DNA from: Ruminococcus sp.
GTDB lineage: Bacteria > Bacillota > Clostridia > Oscillospirales > Ruminococcaceae
Assembly (NCBI GenBank): GCA_017542125.1
Contig: JAFXXU010000045.1
Coordinates: 51,998 to 115,997 of the forward strand
Length of the DNA stretch: 64,000 nucleotides
Direction of reading: 5' to 3'
The notes under the pieces are model-generated. The model saw only the letters and a list, made by a program, of their open reading frames with translations, had not been told where the DNA came from and did not search any database. The position numbers and the translations under genes are program-made. Within the stretch, counting starts at the first letter, position 1. Every line of letters starts with the position of its first letter. Positions 16,121-23,108 of this stretch are shown in pieces.

Positions 16121-16974
16121 ATCCAGAGCCTTATGAACTCCGGCTTTCTCCTGCTGTAGACCGCCGTGTAGCGGAAGCCCGCCTCTTTTGCCAGCTCTGC
16201 GGCTTCTCTGAGACCCGCTCCTATATCGGAGATGCGGTGAGCATCCGAGCCGAGGGTGAGTATCTCTCCCCCGAGGGAGCGGTAGAGCTTCACATATTCA
16301 AGGGTCGGGCTGGGCTGAGCCAGCTTCCGGCGAAGGCCGGCAGTGTTTATCTCTATGCCCCTGCCCCTTTCGATAAGTGTACAAAAAATCTCCCTGATAA
16401 CGTCCTCATATCTGCTCATATCCACCTGTATGCCGTACTCCCCCACTATGCTCCGCAGGGGGTAAGTGAGGTGCCCCAGGATATCGAAATCAGCTGTCAT
16501 GCAGGTCTCCAGCTCCTCGGCAAAGTAATCGTCAAGGAGGGTGTAGACTTCGCTTGTGTCCATTTTATTGTACTCTATCCAGTAGAAGTCCGGCCTGCCG
16601 GCATTCATATGCAGCGAGCCGATGACAAAGTCCAGGCGGGGGTCGGCGGCCATAAGCGCTGCCTCCTTCGGAGCCTGTACCAGCTGCCCCAGCTCGGTGC
16701 CGCAGCGAAGTATAGGATATTGCTCCCGGAGCGCCGTGACCGCTTCGATACTTGCGGGGGCGTACTCCCCTGCCCCGAACATCATACTGTCGTTCTGCTG
16801 ATAGTCGGGATAGCTGCCCTCTTCTGCCGTGAGCCAGTAGTTGCAGTCACAGTGGTCGGTGACAGTCAGGGCGTAAAGGCCCAGCTCCGAGGCTCTCCGG
16901 GCCATTGCTTCAATTGAAGCTTCTCTGTCGGCATCCGGTGAGAAGAAAGAGTGGGTGTGCATATCTGCAAGCAT
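16117..16974 (-). CDS. PHP-domain phosphoesterase, histidinol-phosphatase (HisJ-like)
   Basis: The 285-residue protein starts MLADMHTHSFFSPDADREASIEAM, the first PHP metal motif (HxH). LTVTDHCDCNYW, FVIGSLHMN and the late GSDAHRISDIG complete the metal-binding set. The family hydrolyses histidinol phosphate or related phosphoesters. No histidine-biosynthesis genes are adjacent, so the substrate is inferred only from the family. AAAGGAGCG precedes the ATG. The upstream 360-base gap carries three hairpins. Confidence 0.85.
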   Translation of the reverse strand: MLADMHTHSFFSPDADREASIEAMARRASELGLYALTVTDHCDCNYWLTAEEGSYPDYQQNDSMMFGAGEYAPASIEAVTALREQYPILRCGTELGQLVQAPKEAALMAADPRLDFVIGSLHMNAGRPDFYWIEYNKMDTSEVYTLLDDYFAEELETCMTADFDILGHLTYPLRSIVGEYGIQVDMSRYEDVIREIFCTLIERGRGIEINTAGLRRKLAQPSPTLEYVKLYRSLGGEILTLGSDAHRISDIGAGLREAAELAKEAGFRYTAVYSRRKPEFIRLWI

Positions 16975-16998
16975 CAGTCATCGCTCCTTTCGGTGATT

Positions 16999-17116
16999 AT
17001 TATGGCACAAAAGCGAAGCGTTGTGCCATAATTGCCCGATTCGCAGGGAGTGCCGTTTGCGGCACGGATCTGCGAGGGCTTTATGATAAATATAATATCA
17101 GCTTGCTGATATTATA
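16999..17116. repeat. Three consecutive inverted repeats
   Basis: Hairpin 1 (16999-17032) has 12-base arms ATTATGGCACAA/TTGTGCCATAAT. Hairpin 2 (17041-17075) pairs TCGCAG...TGCCG with CGGCA...CTGCGA. Hairpin 3 (17091-17116) has perfect 12-base arms TATAATATCAGC/GCTGATATTATA around TT. The region is non-coding and lies between the divergent PHP and 55-residue-protein genes. From 17117 to 17240 nothing else is recognised. Confidence 0.7.
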
Positions 17117-17240
17117 GCATATCCCGGGCTGAATGTAAAGAGCGGGGAGCAAACCCCCGCCCCCGTAATATCTTATTAACATCAAACATCAAAAGCGTTA
17201 AAAAGTATTAACAATTTCACAAAAATTCATAATTGCAGTC

Positions 17241-17269
17241 TTGAAATTTGGTTAATATTGTGATATAAT
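17241..17269 (+). promoter_or_regulatory. Promoter of the small-protein/double-rubredoxin operon
   Basis: TTGAAA (17241-17246), a 17-base spacer and TATAAT (17264-17269), in AT-rich surroundings. Confidence 0.8.
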
Positions 17270-17336
17270 ATAGAATAGCAGTAGTATAGGGCTGCTGCAC
17301 AAACAGAAAACAGAAGAAAACAAGGGGTGATCCGCT

Positions 17337-17504
17337 ATGCAGAAGGTATTCTATGTATCCAGAAACAGCGGTGACGGCTCTGCTCCTGATCTTGACCGCT
17401 TCGCGCGGATCGAGCAGCTGAACCGCCTGATCGCGCTCGGGTGGCGCATAACGTCCTTTGTTAACGAGGACAACAACGAATTCTTTATCCTGGAAAAAAG
17501 CTGA
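17337..17504 (+). CDS. Small 55-residue protein
   Basis: ATG at 17337 follows AAGGGGTGA at good spacing, downstream of a clear promoter. The product ([20 protein letters not shown]..., ending [10 protein letters not shown]) has a strand-helix-strand look with no signal or membrane segment. It ends 19 bases before the flavin-reductase/rubredoxin gene, with which it is cotranscribed. No family is recognised. The context suggests a link to redox or oxygen defence, but this is inference only. Confidence 0.75.
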   Translation: MQKVFYVSRNSGDGSAPDLDRFARIEQLNRLIALGWRITSFVNEDNNEFFILEKS

Positions 17505-17523
17505 GAAAACGGAGGGTACGGCT

Positions 17524-18297
17524 ATGGATATGACCGCTATGAACAAGATCTCCTACGGCCTTTATGTGCTCACTGCAAGATGCGGGAGCTTCTCCAATGG
17601 CTGTATCATCAACACACTGGCACAGGTGACCAGCTCCCCCAACCGGGTATCGGTCACTGTGAACAAATCCAACTACACCTGCTTTATGATCGCTCAGAGC
17701 GGGCGCTTCAATGTCTCGATGATCGACACGACCGCGGGCTTTGAAATGTTCACTCATTTCGGGTTCTCTTCCGGCAGGTGGGAGGATAAGCTCTACGGCA
17801 CCGAATTCAAGTATGCCGAGAACGGTGTTCCCTACATCCCGTACAACACCTGCGCTTATCTTTCGGGGGAGGTAGTTCAGCAGATAGACCTGGGCACCCA
17901 CATTATGTTCATTGCCGATGTCACTGCGGGCGAGGTGCTCTCGGACAACGCTCCGATGACCTATGCCTACTATCACGCCAACGTCAAGCCGAAGCCTGCC
18001 GCAGCTCCCGCTGCGGATAAGAATGAGGTCTCCGGTGAGAGATGGATCTGCAACATCTGCGGATACATCTACGAGGGGCATCTGCCAGACGATTTCATCT
18101 GCCCGCTGTGCAAGCACGGCGCAGCTGATTTCTCCCGCTTGGACGATGCCGCTCCCAAGGAGGAAAAGCCCGCTGAAGAAAGCGGCGAGGAAAAATGGGT
18201 CTGCTCCGTATGCGGATATGTTTACGAGGGAGCATTGCCCGAGGATTTCGTCTGCCCCATTTGCGGGGTCGGCGCTGATGAGTTCACTAAGCTATAA
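17524..18297 (+). CDS. Flavin reductase-like protein with two C-terminal rubredoxin domains
   Basis: The 257-residue protein has an FMN-binding flavin-reductase/flavoredoxin domain at residues ~5-150 and then two rubredoxins. Rubredoxin 1 has Cys 176, 179, 193 and 196; rubredoxin 2 has Cys 227, 230, 244 and 247, both as CxxCGYxYEG...CPxC. The layout extends that of the high-molecular-weight rubredoxin (Hrb) of Moorella, which passes electrons to flavodiiron NO/O2 reductase. A double rubredoxin tail is unusual. ATG at 17524 follows GGAGGG; upstream in-frame TTG at 17458 is rejected because it lies inside the small-protein gene. The role is probably O2/NO detoxification electron transfer in the cytoplasm. 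Confidence 0.9.
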   Translation: MDMTAMNKISYGLYVLTARCGSFSNGCIINTLAQVTSSPNRVSVTVNKSNYTCFMIAQSGRFNVSMIDTTAGFEMFTHFGFSSGRWEDKLYGTEFKYAENGVPYIPYNTCAYLSGEVVQQIDLGTHIMFIADVTAGEVLSDNAPMTYAYYHANVKPKPAAAPAADKNEVSGERWICNICGYIYEGHLPDDFICPLCKHGAADFSRLDDAAPKEEKPAEESGEEKWVCSVCGYVYEGALPEDFVCPICGVGADEFTKL

Positions 18298-18306
18298 GAA
18301 TATTTA

Positions 18307-18340
18307 CGCCCGGGAGCATTGGCTGCCCGGGCGCTTTTTT
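18307..18340 (+). terminator. Rho-independent terminator of the rubredoxin operon
   Basis: CGCCCGGG and CCCGGGCG stems with a loop containing AGCATTGGCTG, then six T. The T-run overlaps the stop codon of the convergent lipoprotein gene. Confidence 0.9.
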
Positions 18341-19256
18341 ATGCGTTGGGATCAAAGGTAAGGCCGTTGTCCTCGGCGATCTTGGTGAGGATCTCTGTAA
18401 CTTCGGCTTCGTCCATTTCTGCGAGCTGCTCGTAGGTGTAGCCCGCAGCGGTCACCATTTCCTCGGTAACGCCGTAGGCTGCCAGACCCATCTTGATGGT
18501 GGCTACCTTATCAAGCTTTTCACCCTGTTTCAGCTCCGTCCAGTCCGTGAGGTCGGGGAGCTCGATCTTGATGTCCTCAAAGGAAAGGCCGGTGACGGTG
18601 AATACCGTCTCACCCGTAGCGGGGAGGTTGCCGGAGACCTTTTTGAGTTCCTTATTCGTGTCGAAATAGTATCTGCACTCATAGCTTCCGCCGTCAATAC
18701 CCAGGTCTATGCTCACATCGGTCTTGTTGACGATAATGGGTATCTCGTACTTCTCGACGATGAGGCCGTCCTCCATTTCGTTGCCGATGAACTTGGCACT
18801 CTCGCTCAGAGCATATGTATTCACGCCCTGCTGCTCCACTGTGGTAGCCTTGCTGACGGTGTAGGTCTTCATCTGGGGCATAAGGTTATATGCCACGCCG
18901 TCTATCTGGCAGACCTCAACGTCGATGCCCATAGTGGTCATCTTCACATAGAGATCCTCGCCGCTGACCTTTACCGACATGGGCGACTCTCCGAACATAG
19001 CGGTCTGGACGGTCCCCTCCAGAGCATATACGCCGCTCTCTATCTTCCTGGTGAACTCCTTGGCATACTCGCCGTTTGTCTCGATGATCTCCTCAGAGGA
19101 ATCCTCTTCCGAGCTTTCGGGAGCTGTCTCGGCAGGAGTGGTGGTAGTCTCGGGAGCCGAGGTCACAGGCGCACCGGATATCTCCTTGCCGCCGCAGGAG
19201 CACAGCAGCATACCCGCAGCAATGAGCGCGAGTGCTGTTGCAGCTGTCTTTTTCAT
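18339..19256 (-). CDS. Secreted lipoprotein of unknown function
   Basis: The 305-residue protein has a lipoprotein signal with lipobox LLCSC and lipidated Cys at 21. A Thr/Ser/Glu/Pro-rich linker (residues ~28-62) is followed by a soluble domain of alternating strands. That domain resembles LolA/LppX-like or DUF-type lipoproteins that read a membrane or lipid state, but no firm family is recognised. The C-terminus has a helical segment (AAYGVTEEMVTAAGYTYEQL). ATG at 19256 follows AAAGGAG; the longer frame to 19382 is rejected because it precedes the ribosome binding site. It is anchored outside the cytoplasmic membrane. Its own promoter is at 19371-19399. Confidence 0.85.
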   Translation of the reverse strand: MKKTAATALALIAAGMLLCSCGGKEISGAPVTSAPETTTTPAETAPESSEEDSSEEIIETNGEYAKEFTRKIESGVYALEGTVQTAMFGESPMSVKVSGEDLYVKMTTMGIDVEVCQIDGVAYNLMPQMKTYTVSKATTVEQQGVNTYALSESAKFIGNEMEDGLIVEKYEIPIIVNKTDVSIDLGIDGGSYECRYYFDTNKELKKVSGNLPATGETVFTVTGLSFEDIKIELPDLTDWTELKQGEKLDKVATIKMGLAAYGVTEEMVTAAGYTYEQLAEMDEAEVTEILTKIAEDNGLTFDPNA

Positions 19257-19370
19257 AGTGTTCTCCTTTCGTTCATTTCCGCCGGAGCATCGGGGAGCCT
19301 CTCTCTGCTCTCTGACCCCTCGCCCCCAGCGATCCTTTTCCATACTGCTGTTTTTGAAACAGCAAAGCAT

Positions 19371-19399
19371 ATTATAACACATCTTTATGAAAAAATCAA
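19371..19399 (-). promoter_or_regulatory. Promoter of the lipoprotein gene
   Basis: On the minus strand TTGATT (19394-19399), a 17-base spacer and TATAAT (19371-19376). Confidence 0.75.
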
Positions 19400-19404
19400 G
19401 TACA

Positions 19405-19440
19405 CGAAAAAAGACACCCCCGGATCACTCCGGAGGTGCC
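19405..19440 (-). terminator. Terminator of the GGGtGRT/NifU-like operon
   Basis: On the minus strand GGCACCTCCGG pairs with CCGGGGGTGTC and is followed by six T. It lies just after the stop of the 19456-20457 gene. Confidence 0.8.
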
Positions 19441-19455
19441 TGAAAAACCGTGATA

Positions 19456-20457
19456 TTACTTGTTCATAGCCTCTTCAACAGCAACTGCGCAGGCAACGGT
19501 AGCACCAACCATCGGGTTGTTGCCCATACCGATAAGACCCATCATCTCAACGTGAGCGGGAACAGAGGACGATCCGGCGAACTGAGCGTCGGAGTGCATA
19601 CGTCCCATAGTATCGGTCATACCGTAGGAAGCAGGGCCTGCTGCCATATTATCGGGGTGGAGGGTTCTGCCCGTACCGCCGCCGGATGCAACAGAGAAGT
19701 ACTTCTTGCCGGCATCTGTGCGCTCTTTCTTATAGGTACCTGCAACGGGATGCTGGAAGCGGGTGGGGTTGGTGGAGTTACCGGTGATGGAAACATCAAC
19801 GTTCTCCTTCCACATAATAGCAACGCCCTCGGTAACATCGTTGGCACCGTAGCAGTTTACCTTAGCGCGGAGGCCGTTGGAGTAAGCCTTGCGGAATACT
19901 TCCTTTACCTCGCCGGTGTGGTAATCCATCTCGGTCTCAACATAGGTGAAGCCGTTAACTCTTGCGATGATCTGAGCAGCGTCCTTGCCGAGGCCGTTCA
20001 GGATAACACGCAGGGGCTTCTTTCTTACCTTGTTAGCCTTCTCAGCGATACCGATAGCGCCCTCAGCAGCAGCGAAGGACTCGTGGCCTGCCAGGAATGC
20101 GAAGCACTCGGTATCCTCTTCAAGCAGCATCTTGCCCAGGTTGCCGTGGCCAAGGCCGACCTTTCTCTGATCGGCAACGGAGCCGGGGATGCAGAAGGAC
20201 TGGAGGCCCTCGCCGATAGCGGCGGCAGCGTCAGCAGCCTTGGTGCAGCCCTTCTTGATAGCGATAGCGCAGCCTACAGTGTAAGCCCACTTAGCGTTCT
20301 CAAAGCAGATGGGCTGGATGCTCTCAACCAGCTTGTAGATGTCAAGACCCTTTGCCTTGCAGATCTCGGCGCACTCCTCGATGGAGCCGATGCCGTACTG
20401 ACCGAGGACTTCAAGGATCTGTTTTTCTCTTCTCTCATAAGATTCAAATAAAGCCAT
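19456..20457 (-). CDS. GGGtGRT-family protein
   Basis: The 333-residue cytoplasmic protein contains the family-defining GGGTGRT at residues 259-265, followed by LHPDNMAAGPASYGM. Several Cys are present (28-33, 51, 63, 71, 89, 118, 202). The family (Pfam calls it GGGtGRT protein, from memory) has no established function. It is the second gene of a two-gene operon with a NifU-like protein, 14 bases downstream, sharing promoter 21212-21240. The pairing suggests a role around Fe-S cluster or metal/sulfur handling (inference). There is no signal peptide or membrane segment. Confidence 0.88.
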   Translation of the reverse strand: MALFESYERREKQILEVLGQYGIGSIEECAEICKAKGLDIYKLVESIQPICFENAKWAYTVGCAIAIKKGCTKAADAAAAIGEGLQSFCIPGSVADQRKVGLGHGNLGKMLLEEDTECFAFLAGHESFAAAEGAIGIAEKANKVRKKPLRVILNGLGKDAAQIIARVNGFTYVETEMDYHTGEVKEVFRKAYSNGLRAKVNCYGANDVTEGVAIMWKENVDVSITGNSTNPTRFQHPVAGTYKKERTDAGKKYFSVASGGGTGRTLHPDNMAAGPASYGMTDTMGRMHSDAQFAGSSSVPAHVEMMGLIGMGNNPMVGATVACAVAVEEAMNK

Positions 20458-20471
20458 AATACTGATCCTCC

Positions 20472-21164
20472 TTATTCCTTTCTGGGGTCAACGATCTTGA
20501 CCGCGTCGGCAACTCTGCCGTACTGACCCTGAGCCTTCTCGAAAGCGGTATTAGCGTCGTCGCCGGCCTTGATGAAGTCCATCATCTTGCCGAAGTTAAC
20601 GAACTTGTAGCCGATGATCTCGTTATCCTCATTGAGTGCGAGGCCGGTGATATAGCCGTCGGTCATCTCAAGATAACGGGGGCCCTTTGCCAGGGTGCCG
20701 TAGATGGTACCGATCTGCGAACGGAGGCCCTTGCCGAGATCCTCAAGGCCTGCGCCTACAACGAGGCCGCCCTCGGAGAATGCGGACTGTGAACGACCGT
20801 AAACGATCTGGAGGAAAAGCTCTCTCATAGCGGTATTGATAGCATCGCATACCAGGTCGGTATTAAGAGCCTCGAGGATAGTTCTTCCGGGGAGGATCTC
20901 ACCTGCCATAGCTGCGGAATGGGTCATACCCGAGCAGCCGATAGTTTCAACGAGGCACTCCTGGATAACGCCTTCCTTAACGTTGAGGGTCAGCTTGCAG
21001 GTTCCCTGCTGGGGAGCGCACCAGCCGATGCCGTGTGTAAAGCCCGAGATATCCTTGATCTCCTTGGCCTTTACCCACTTTGCTTCCTCGGGGATAGGAG
21101 CAGCGCCGTGAGCAACGCCCTGTGCGATAGGGCACATTGTTTCAACTTCGTGCGAATAGATCAT
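20472..21164 (-). CDS. NifU-like iron-sulfur scaffold-like protein
   Basis: The 230-residue protein has a NifU/IscU N-terminal-type core: VQECLVETIGCSGMTHSAAMAGEILPGRTILEAL corresponds to the conserved GC...S...G(K/R)T region (C77, with C70 nearby). Cys 11, 49, 56 and 106 are other candidates. The classical three-Cys IscU arrangement is not complete, and a C-terminal extension (residues ~135-230) is added. It is translated just before the GGGtGRT protein. The function is uncharacterised; Fe-S scaffold or carrier is the working idea. AAAGGAG precedes the ATG. Confidence 0.82.
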   Translation of the reverse strand: MIYSHEVETMCPIAQGVAHGAAPIPEEAKWVKAKEIKDISGFTHGIGWCAPQQGTCKLTLNVKEGVIQECLVETIGCSGMTHSAAMAGEILPGRTILEALNTDLVCDAINTAMRELFLQIVYGRSQSAFSEGGLVVGAGLEDLGKGLRSQIGTIYGTLAKGPRYLEMTDGYITGLALNEDNEIIGYKFVNFGKMMDFIKAGDDANTAFEKAQGQYGRVADAVKIVDPRKE

Positions 21165-21211
21165 TATACAATACTCCTTTCGATTTATGGGCAGAAAAAG
21201 CCCTTATTATC

Positions 21212-21240
21212 ATAATACTACAAAACGCCCTTTAAATCAA
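21212..21240 (-). promoter_or_regulatory. Promoter of the NifU-like/GGGtGRT operon
   Basis: On the minus strand TTGATT (21235-21240), a 17-base spacer and TATTAT (21212-21217). A small GGGC...GCCC hairpin lies in the leader (about 21189-21203). Confidence 0.7.
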
Positions 21241-21290
21241 GTCTTTTTTATAAATTATTTGGGCTCACCGGGAAGCTGCGCCTCTGCTGC

Positions 21291-21319
21291 TTGATTTTTC
21301 CGCATTTATGTAGTATAAT
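21291..21319 (+). promoter_or_regulatory. Promoter of the C_GCAxxG_C_C gene
   Basis: TTGATT (21291-21296), a 17-base spacer and TATAAT (21314-21319). Confidence 0.75.
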
Positions 21320-21350
21320 AGCTTTCAGAACTTTTTACGGAGGCTTTGTT

Positions 21351-21845
21351 ATGGAAAACGGTCACGTTGAGCAGGCGGTAAAGAATTTTGCAGAGGGGAT
21401 GAACTGCGCCCAGTCGGTATTCGCCGCGTTTACCGATGTTACGGGGCTTGACAAGGATACGGCCATGAGGCTGGCCTCCTCCTTCGGCGGGGGGATGGGC
21501 AGGCTGCGGGAGGTCTGCGGCACCTGCACCTCCATGTTTATGATCGTCGGGCTGCTCTACGGCCTCGGGGACGGCTTTACCCACGAGGAAAAGACTGCTC
21601 ACTACAGCCGCATACAGGATCTGGCTGCCCGGTTCAGGGCAAAGCACGGGACCATCGTCTGCCGGGAGCTTTTAAAGGGTCTCGCCGTTACCTCCACACC
21701 CGAGCCGGAGCGCCGGACGGAGCAGTATTACAAGGTCCGTCCCTGCGTGAGATTCGTCCGCACCGCCGCGGAGATACTCGACGCCTATCTTGCCGAGAAC
21801 CCGATCCCCAAAAGAAACGGAAATGTTGACGGGTATGACAAGTAA
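21351..21845 (+). CDS. C_GCAxxG_C_C-family redox protein
   Basis: The 164-residue protein has the pattern of the C_GCAxxG_C_C family: GMNCAQSV (C19), GGGMGRLREVCGTC (C56, C59), CRELL (C104) and RPC (C132). The family is common in anaerobes, is presumed redox-active or metal-binding, and has no defined reaction. ATG at 21351 follows ACGGAGG; the longer frame from 21291 overlaps the promoter and is rejected. It is divergent from the Fe-S-like module at 19456-21164, another Cys-rich system. The repeated hairpin at 21881-21916 follows it. Confidence 0.88.
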   Translation: MENGHVEQAVKNFAEGMNCAQSVFAAFTDVTGLDKDTAMRLASSFGGGMGRLREVCGTCTSMFMIVGLLYGLGDGFTHEEKTAHYSRIQDLAARFRAKHGTIVCRELLKGLAVTSTPEPERRTEQYYKVRPCVRFVRTAAEILDAYLAENPIPKRNGNVDGYDK

Positions 21846-21880
21846 GTAATGCTGGATCCTTTTGAGCTATGCACAATGCT

Positions 21881-21916
21881 AACGGCAGCAGTACAATTTT
21901 TTGTACTGCTGCCGTT
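21881..21916 (+). terminator. Hairpin terminator, copy 2 of the repeated stem-loop
   Basis: A perfect 14-bp stem AACGGCAGCAGTAC/GTACTGCTGCCGTT encloses a T-rich loop. It is nearly identical to 7617-7652, and both follow rightward genes. It is flanked by a TATGCACAATG fragment and a GTCCGC/GCGGAC hairpin. Confidence 0.7.
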
Positions 21917-21926
21917 GCTTTGGATA

Positions 21927-21975
21927 CGTCCGCGAAGCGGACACCTTCACTGTTCACTATTCATTATTCACTGAT
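21927..21975. repeat. GC hairpin plus TTCACT-type repeat fragment
   Basis: GTCCGCgaaGCGGAC is followed by ACCTTCACTGTTCAC and further TTCA-type near-repeats. The architecture (short tandem motif, AAGG, GC hairpin) matches the left end of the 8777-8971 element. It encodes the last residues of the C39-like gene. Confidence 0.5.
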
Positions 21976-22322
21976 TCCGTTTCCCAGAAGAACTTGCGGG
22001 CACACTCGGGGAAATCAGACATTACCCCGTGCTCCGGGTCGTAGAACGTCCCCTCACAGTAGAGAGACCAGTGCCAGCAGCGGGGCGTTTCCAGGCTGAG
22101 AATACACAGGGGAGGGAGCTCGCTTTTATCCCTTACTGCCTTCCTCTCGTCGCTGATGAGGAAGCCCGCTGCCCGCAGGTAGGACTTCATCTCTTTAAGG
22201 TCGGTCTCCCGGTCGTTATTAAGCTCCGAGACCACCTCGGAGACCTCCCTGCCCGTGATCATCGCCAGCACCGCCTGCCCGCACTGGAGGTCGGTGGGCT
22301 CGTGGATGTAGCGTATCCCCAT
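21957..22322 (-). CDS. C39 peptidase-like (papain-fold) small protein
   Basis: The 121-residue protein has the Gln-Cys/His/Asp set of C39-like domains: DLQCGQAVLAM (Q13, C14), CWHWSLYCEGTFYDPEHG (H84, D95). C39 domains cleave double-glycine leaders in transporters, but stand-alone versions like this one have unknown targets, and no transporter is attached. It lies 4 bases downstream of the methyltransferase, so the two are cotranscribed. Its last codons (SVNNE and stop) are made of the dispersed TTCACT repeat, so the C-terminus may have been altered by repeat insertion. Confidence 0.7.
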   Translation of the reverse strand: MGIRYIHEPTDLQCGQAVLAMITGREVSEVVSELNNDRETDLKEMKSYLRAAGFLISDERKAVRDKSELPPLCILSLETPRCWHWSLYCEGTFYDPEHGVMSDFPECARKFFWETESVNNE

Positions 22323-22326
22323 AGCT

Positions 22327-23097
22327 TCACCTGCGCTCCAGAATAATCTTGATATGGGTGTTCTCTTTGAGCTCGATGCCCGTATCCTTTCGCAGCTGCC
22401 AGGAAAGATAAGGCAGCGTAAAGGGCTCGAAATAGCTGATCCTGTACCCGTCGGGGATCATACCGAGCATCTCCTCCACAGATACGGGGAAATAGTTCTC
22501 CCTGACCTCCCGCTCCCAGTTGTTGGTGTACTTGTATTTCAGCAGGAAATGCACCAGCTGCTTCTGGGTGGTGACCCTGCCCCAGATGCTCTCAAAGCTT
22601 TCCAAAAGCTCCGAATAGCCCGAGCGCTTCACCGCTTCAAGCTGAGCCGGGTCGGCAGGCCTGTCCTGAGCGTCGGAGAACATCATATCCCGTATGGCGA
22701 TATATTTGAAGCCGCTGCCAAAGAGCCTCTCCCTGAACTCCTCTATATCCTCCCGGGAGCAGTATGACCAAACCTCGTGGATAACGCTTGAAACGTTTAT
22801 CAGGCTTTTCTCAAAGGGGATATCTATGGCGTTCCAGTCGGTATAGAAGGAGGCCTCTGGGACGTTCTGCTTCGCTGCTTCTATCATTTCCTCGCTGATG
22901 TCATAGCCGATATAGCGGTACTCCGAGCACATAGAGCGCAGCGCCTTTATCAGCTCGCCGTTGGCGCAGCCGAAGTCCACGATATTCTCAAAGGGCTCGA
23001 AGACCTTGTCGATGAAGAACATTTTATCCAGCACCGAGCGCTGCATACGGGTCAGGTACATTTCAAGGTCGGCTATCCTGTTTTCGTCGATATTCAC
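22327..23097 (-). CDS. Class I SAM-dependent methyltransferase
   Basis: The 256-residue protein has the SAM-binding motif I IVDFGCANGELIKAL and a following acidic loop YIGYDISEEMIEAA. The acceptor is unknown. GTG at 23097 follows AAGGAGG at ideal spacing; a frame start at 23121 would put that ribosome binding site inside the coding region. The ribosome binding site overlaps the stop of the upstream beta-CASP gene, so the two are coupled. The helical N- and C-terminal parts suit a small-molecule or protein acceptor, but this cannot be resolved. Confidence 0.85.
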   Translation of the reverse strand: MNIDENRIADLEMYLTRMQRSVLDKMFFIDKVFEPFENIVDFGCANGELIKALRSMCSEYRYIGYDISEEMIEAAKQNVPEASFYTDWNAIDIPFEKSLINVSSVIHEVWSYCSREDIEEFRERLFGSGFKYIAIRDMMFSDAQDRPADPAQLEAVKRSGYSELLESFESIWGRVTTQKQLVHFLLKYKYTNNWEREVRENYFPVSVEEMLGMIPDGYRISYFEPFTLPYLSWQLRKDTGIELKENTHIKIILERR

Positions 23098-23108
23098 GGC
23101 TGTCCTCC

